Shown here in pieces: positions 6,674 through 10,157 of a stretch of DNA of 10,157 bases; the stretch's first letter is position 1, and each line of letters starts with the position of its first letter. The notes under the pieces are model-generated. The model worked only from the letters and a program-made list of their open reading frames with translations, had not been told where the DNA came from and did no database searches. The position numbers and the translations under genes are program-made. Origin of the DNA: Aquificaceae bacterium (GTDB taxonomy: Bacteria > Aquificota > Aquificia > Aquificales > Aquificaceae); the NCBI GenBank assembly GCA_015487365.1, contig WFPT01000169.1, positions 1-10,157 on the forward strand, written 5' to 3'.

Positions 6674-7020
6674 GGGGTTTTTCCATGATAGAGGCTATGG
6701 TTGCGATAGTCTTTATAACGGTGGCCCTACTGGCCCTTGCGGGTCTCCAAAGCCACTTTGCCAGCATAACCGCAACTTTGGCAGAAAATACCTGCTTAAT
6801 AAACGGTGCGGTCTCCGCAATAGAATCCTGTAAGGCGGGTCAGGTGATAAACTCCGTAAGGTGTGGCTCCTGGATAGTGAATGTCAATGTCCAGGTCCAA
6901 GGGGGTAGTTGCACCGACTTTTTAACCACTCCACCACCGGTAGTTTGCAAGGATATAGTGGCAAGGGCAACCTTAAACAACAAAGTCGCTCAGGTAGTAG
7001 AGAGGGGGTGTAATATATGA
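6667..7020 (+). CDS. PilV-like minor pilin (117 aa)
   Basis: Small predicted minor pilin. The leader MLRG is followed by FSMIEAMVAIVFITVALLAL, with cleavage before Phe5 and Glu at mature position 5 (Glu9). The SMIEAMVA pattern and the following hydrophobic helix with LAGLQSH are typical of the PilV/GspI group. The globular part is short (about residues 40-117) and holds six cysteines (43, 55, 66, 82, 94, 115), again an even number. The start ATG 6667 overlaps the previous stop by 7 bases. Its own stop overlaps the next start as ATGA, so translation is probably coupled. In related systems PilV-type pilins join the tip/priming complex that starts pilus assembly in the inner membrane; that role is inferred from the operon. 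Confidence 0.87.
   Translation: MLRGFSMIEAMVAIVFITVALLALAGLQSHFASITATLAENTCLINGAVSAIESCKAGQVINSVRCGSWIVNVNVQVQGGSCTDFLTTPPPVVCKDIVARATLNNKVAQVVERGCNI
7001..7010 (+). promoter_or_regulatory. Ribosome binding site of the PilW-like gene
   Basis: The purine-rich AGAGGGGGTG ends 6 bases before ATG 7017, which itself overlaps the previous stop as ATGA. It supports the leader MRRG as the true N-terminus. Confidence 0.65.
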
Positions 7021-7823
7021 GGAGAGGCTTTACCTTGGTGGAGCTCTTAATGGTTTTGGTAATAGCCTCCATAATAATGGTTTCCCTCTTTGGCCTTTGG
7101 AATACAACCAGGATAGCCTTTGGTAAGGTAAAGACTGTTTCCCAGGTCTCAGACATAACCCGTTCAACGATAGTTTTATTAGATAGATACTTTGACCGTT
7201 GGGGGGCGGGAGTTCCTACCTCTAACGCTTCAACCAACTGTAACCAATACCCACCCCCAAGGGAAAAGTGCATCACTATTGTCCCAGGTCCAAACTGCGA
7301 TGAAGTATCCTTTTATGCGAGTTTATACGGAATAGGGATGGCCTACGATAACTTAGGAAACGTAATAGGTTGTAGGCTAAGGCCAGGGGACTGCTACTAC
7401 ATAATAAGGGGTGAAAACTTTGTGGGAAATCCTCCCACTATTTATCAGATAAACAACGTAAATCTTACTGGAAGTGAGTGCGTTTCCCCCACTTTTAGTG
7501 CAAATTCTCCTAACTATGTGGTGGGAGGTATTAGTCTCCAACCCGGAGACATAATAATAAGGGTCCCACACAGGGTTAGACTCTTTTGCCAGAACCTAAA
7601 CGGGCAACTTTACCTATACGCTGAGCTAACGGACATGGCTTCATCCTGTGGAAGGAACGAGCCAGCCTTCCCTATTGCTCCGGTCAAAACCTTTAAGGTA
7701 AGGTGCATACCTAACCCCACCAACTGCTCCGCAGTAAGGGTTGAACTAACCCTTTTGAGTGAGGACATAAGCTTTGAAAAGAAAAAGGGTGAATTTTACA
7801 TAGTAAGAACCTTTGGGAGGTAA
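7017..7823 (+). CDS. PilW-like minor pilin (268 aa)
   Basis: Predicted minor pilin of the PilW/GspJ type. The leader MRRG is followed by FTLVELLMVLVIASIIMVSLFGLW, with Glu at mature position 5 (Glu9). The helix continues amphipathically through about residue 60 (VSQVSDITRSTIVLLDRYF), which is typical of PilW. The globular part, about residues 62-268, contains ten cysteines (75, 85, 94, 119, 126, 155, 191, 211, 230, 237) and ends in beta-rich sequence. It is the third of four pilin genes, in the order GspH-, PilV-, PilW-, PilX-like, matching the fimU-pilV-pilW-pilX order known from Pseudomonas-type clusters. It ends just before the next gene, whose Shine-Dalgarno lies in its last codons. The function is inferred as part of a tip or priming complex. 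Confidence 0.87.
   Translation: MRRGFTLVELLMVLVIASIIMVSLFGLWNTTRIAFGKVKTVSQVSDITRSTIVLLDRYFDRWGAGVPTSNASTNCNQYPPPREKCITIVPGPNCDEVSFYASLYGIGMAYDNLGNVIGCRLRPGDCYYIIRGENFVGNPPTIYQINNVNLTGSECVSPTFSANSPNYVVGGISLQPGDIIIRVPHRVRLFCQNLNGQLYLYAELTDMASSCGRNEPAFPIAPVKTFKVRCIPNPTNCSAVRVELTLLSEDISFEKKKGEFYIVRTFGR
7815..7820 (+). promoter_or_regulatory. Strong ribosome binding site of the PilX/ComZ-like gene
   Basis: GGGAGG lies 7 bases before ATG 7828. It decides against the upstream in-frame TTG at 7813, which overlaps this site, and gives the short leader MRG. Confidence 0.8.
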
Positions 7824-7827
7824 AAAA

Positions 7828-9381
7828 ATGAGGGGATTTGTAATGGTTTCCGCACTAATACTTTCTTTGCTACTTTTGGCCTTGGGGGGAGCTGCCATAT
7901 TTATGGCAAACACTTCAACCCTAATGACGGTAAGTGAGATAGAGTATGAGAAGGCAAAGAGGGCCTCAGACTATGGCTTAAAGCTGGGTATTGAAAGTGC
8001 TATTACCAACATGCGCTGTGACTTTACCATAGCTCAGACAAACACCCCCGTTCCCAACATGGGTGGTGCAACCTATTCTTTTTGGGCCATTTCAGATAGG
8101 GAAGGTAACTCCTGCCTTATAGTTTCAGAGGGTAGGTTTGGGAATGCAAGAGTTAGGAAGAGTGCCATAATCCAGTATCCGGGTTCATCCCTTGGGACCT
8201 TCACTTTAAGAAACGGAGGGACCTTTACCCTCTCAGGGAATGCCATAATTCAAAGCTGTGACCCAAGGTGTATAGGTCCTGCAATACTTACGGGTGGTAA
8301 TATAAGTGGAACTTACACGGTTGGGACCTGCGGTAGTAGCTCCGGTATCCTTTCTTATACGGGAGTTCCAATACAATACAGACCCTTGGGTAATTTAATC
8401 CCAAGGGTATTTAACACCAACAACTGGTCCGGTGTGGTTTCCTTGATTGAGCAAATCCTTAACAGCCAAAACCCCAATTTTAGGATTGACTTACGAAACT
8501 GGACCGTTAGCACTTCCTTTACTCCTACCTGTAACAGTGGTAGTTTTTACGCCTCCTCCTGCACCTTCACCCAAAACCTATGCCAAGGTTATAAAAAAGG
8601 TAAAACTGAGTGCATAATTTACAGCCAAAGCTATATGGAATGTTACTGTAAAGTAAATAGTAAAAATAAGCCCGCAAACAGTTGCACATCCTTGGGTAAC
8701 AACAACTGGAAGTGTAACCTAAAAAGGGTTTGCATAAACGGTTGCTCCGTAGTATATACCTCTTGGGAGTTAAAGACCAACGCAACCCTTTCTAATATGA
8801 CCTTAATTTCTCCTAAGGAGATAGAGGTGGGTAGTGGGACCTACACTAATGTTAATTTCATAGCCCAAGGTGAGGCAGAAGTTGAAGGTATAAACGGAGG
8901 CTCTGCAAATGTTTATATTTCAGGAGGTATGTTCTTTGGAAAGGAGGCGGAAGTAGAAAAGGCAGGCTCAGGTATTATAGGAACTCCAAACAATCCAGTA
9001 ATGTTTATAGCGGGACCAGGAAAGTCTCCAGAGCCTAAAAAGTTAGGAGGGGGAGAGGTGGAAATTAACTCAACGGGTAATCTGGTCTTTAACGGTCTGA
9101 TATTTACAGGCCAAGAGTTAGGGGTAAAGATAAGTGGAAATTCCCAGATAAACGGAGTAATAGTCCATAACTGCATAGCCAAGGACCCGATAACCGGGAA
9201 AACCCAAAACTGCCAAAAGAAGGCAAAAATAGACATATCCGGTAATGCGAGGATAACCTTTAACAGTTCCATAATAAGCAGGCTCAATCAGATGTATCCT
9301 TCCTTGGTAAAACCTCCCTCCTGTGGGGGCTCTGGAACTGTTAAAAAATACACGGTAAGGACCACTATGACCCTCTACTAA
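7828..9381 (+). CDS. Large PilX/ComZ-like minor pilin with beta-solenoid-like body and Cys-rich insert (517 aa)
   Basis: Predicted pilus-tip subunit. The leader MRG precedes [18 protein letters not shown]; mature position 5 is Ser8 rather than Glu, as in PilX and GspK tip pilins. After the helix (to about residue 55) and a small domain with Cys64 and Cys96, residues 122-175 and 317-485 consist of short repeating beta-type steps ([63 protein letters not shown]) that read like a parallel beta-solenoid. Between them, residues 176-316 form an insert with ten cysteines between 235 and 306. There are 18 cysteines in all. As I recall it, this layout resembles Thermus ComZ, a minor pilin whose solenoid carries an inserted domain and is proposed to bind DNA. 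The start ATG 7828 has a strong GGGAGG. The stop overlaps the prfA stop by 4 bases. The pilin call is firm; DNA reception is inference. Confidence 0.85.
   Translation: MRGFVMVSALILSLLLLALGGAAIFMANTSTLMTVSEIEYEKAKRASDYGLKLGIESAITNMRCDFTIAQTNTPVPNMGGATYSFWAISDREGNSCLIVSEGRFGNARVRKSAIIQYPGSSLGTFTLRNGGTFTLSGNAIIQSCDPRCIGPAILTGGNISGTYTVGTCGSSSGILSYTGVPIQYRPLGNLIPRVFNTNNWSGVVSLIEQILNSQNPNFRIDLRNWTVSTSFTPTCNSGSFYASSCTFTQNLCQGYKKGKTECIIYSQSYMECYCKVNSKNKPANSCTSLGNNNWKCNLKRVCINGCSVVYTSWELKTNATLSNMTLISPKEIEVGSGTYTNVNFIAQGEAEVEGINGGSANVYISGGMFFGKEAEVEKAGSGIIGTPNNPVMFIAGPGKSPEPKKLGGGEVEINSTGNLVFNGLIFTGQELGVKISGNSQINGVIVHNCIAKDPITGKTQNCQKKAKIDISGNARITFNSSIISRLNQMYPSLVKPPSCGGSGTVKKYTVRTTMTLY
8530..8745 (+). 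other. Cysteine-rich insert in the large minor pilin
   Basis: This stretch encodes residues 235-306 with ten cysteines (235, 245, 252, 262, 272, 274, 286, 296, 302, 306), against none in residues 317-448 that follow. The sequence is rich in Asn, Ser, Lys and Tyr and lacks the Gly-Asn solenoid steps seen on both sides. It is therefore likely a separate disulfide-bonded module that loops out of the solenoid. I do not recognise a named domain. Confidence 0.6.
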
Positions 9382-10157
9382 ATTTTGGAAAGCTTTTCTT
9401 CCAGTTCTTTCTTACGGAGGGCTTCAACTATGGGCTCCAGCTCCCCCTCCTCCAAAACTTCCCTTAATTTGTAAAGGGTAAGGTTTATCCTGTGGTCCGT
9501 AATCCTACCCTGGGGGAAGTTGTAGGTCCTAATCTTTTCACTCCTTTCACCCGTCCCTATTTGTTTTTTCCTTTCCTTGGTAATCTCCTCCTCCTTTTTC
9601 CTCTTGTAGTATTCCCTAAGTTTAGATTGAAGAATTTTTAAGGCCTTCCTCTTGTTCTGATACTGGGACCTTTCGTCCTGACAGCTAACCACTATTCCAG
9701 TAGGTAGGTGGGTAATCCTCACCGCGGTCTCGGTGGTATTCACATACTGGCCACCCGCACCCGAGGCCCTAAAAGTTTCCACCTTTATCTCATCCTCCTT
9801 TATTTCAACCTCACCCTCTTCCACCTGAGGTATAACCGCAACCGTTGCGGTAGAGGTGTGTATCCTACCACCCGATTCGGTTATGGGAACCCTCTGGACC
9901 CTATGAACCCCCTTTTCGTATTTAAACCAAGAGTAGGCTCCTTCCCCCTCTATTAAGACAACCACCTCCTTGTAGCCCCCCAAGCTTGTCTTGTTAAAGG
10001 AAACTATGTTGAACTTAAAGCCCCTCCTCTCACAAAACTTTTGATACATCCTCAGAAGGTCTCCCGCAAAGAGTGCCGCCTCCTCCCCTCCCGTTCCAGC
10101 CCTAATTTCTAAAACTATACTCCTTTTGTCCTCCTCATCCTTAACAAAGGCCTCCTT
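9378..10157 (-). CDS. prfA: Peptide chain release factor 1 (RF1), C-terminal 259 residues (5' end outside window)
   Basis: Releases finished proteins from ribosomes stopped at UAA or UAG. The frame is open to the right edge: the bases above 10049 encode the family motif [22 protein letters not shown], so the ATG at 10049 is internal. The codon-recognition tripeptide is PIT (9879-9887, in [11 protein letters not shown]), the P-x-T form of RF1 rather than the SPF of RF2. The peptidyl-transferase motif GGQ lies at 9747-9755 in [11 protein letters not shown]. The C-terminal [12 protein letters not shown] is also typical. About 100 N-terminal residues are missing by comparison with the usual 360. 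The gene ends with TAG, a codon only RF1 reads. It is convergent with the pilin operon and the two stop codons overlap in 4 bases. Confidence 0.96.
   Translation of the reverse strand, partial: KEAFVKDEEDKRSIVLEIRAGTGGEEAALFAGDLLRMYQKFCERRGFKFNIVSFNKTSLGGYKEVVVLIEGEGAYSWFKYEKGVHRVQRVPITESGGRIHTSTATVAVIPQVEEGEVEIKEDEIKVETFRASGAGGQYVNTTETAVRITHLPTGIVVSCQDERSQYQNKRKALKILQSKLREYYKRKKEEEITKERKKQIGTGERSEKIRTYNFPQGRITDHRINLTLYKLREVLEEGELEPIVEALRKKELEEKLSKI

Noticed and set aside
6884..7276. 130-codon minus-strand frame across the PilV/PilW junction
   Set aside because: Opposite two well-supported pilin genes, no ribosome site and no recognisable motif; a shadow frame.
7813..7827. TTG start five codons upstream in the large pilin
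   Set aside because: It overlaps the GGGAGG that serves the ATG at 7828.
8913..9287. 124-codon minus-strand frame inside the large pilin
   Set aside because: It mirrors the solenoid repeats on the other strand and shows no family features.
9371..9400. Terminator between the pilin operon and prfA
   Set aside because: The stops overlap and no stem-loop with a T tract is visible there.

Overview
The window looks like a compact chromosome segment from a thermophilic bacterium, most likely of the Aquificales/Aquificota (inference). The grounds are heavy use of AGG/AGA arginine and ATA isoleucine codons, Lys/Glu-rich proteins, almost no intergenic DNA, an archaeal-looking SMC head, a TreT-type trehalose synthase and very cysteine-rich secreted pilins. 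I cannot name the genus. I see no tRNA, rRNA, CRISPR array, insertion sequence, phage gene or clear terminator, and no gene-free stretch above about 60 bases.

Layout: (1) 1-726 (+) is the 3' end of smc. (2) 704-6138 (-) is a tight five-gene block read right to left: pilM-like, pilN-like, treT (trehalose synthase), truA (tRNA pseudouridine synthase) and tkt (transketolase). The first four genes overlap by 13-14 bases each, and tkt starts 13 bases after truA. (3) 6139-6199 is a short divergent intergenic region that should hold the promoters of both blocks. (4) 6200-9381 (+) is a four-gene minor-pilin operon (GspH/FimT-like, PilV-like, PilW-like and a large PilX/ComZ-like protein) joined by 4-7 base overlaps. 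(5) 9378-10157 (-) is the C-terminal two thirds of prfA (release factor 1), convergent with the last pilin gene.

How it fits together: the two divergent blocks together encode the inner-membrane alignment pair (PilM-PilN) and a set of priming or tip minor pilins of a type IV pilus. No PilO, PilP, PilQ, motor ATPase, prepilin peptidase or major pilin is present here, so the rest of the machine must be elsewhere. The household genes treT, truA and tkt ride downstream of pilM-pilN.

The most interesting object is the 517-residue last pilin. A class III-like pilin stalk appears to carry a beta-solenoid-like domain interrupted by an insert with ten cysteines. As I recall, this matches the layout reported for Thermus ComZ, a proposed pilus-tip DNA receptor. 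All four pilins have an even number of cysteines (6, 6, 10 and 18), which suggests disulfide-stabilised tip subunits. Functions are assigned from motifs read by eye, without database searches.
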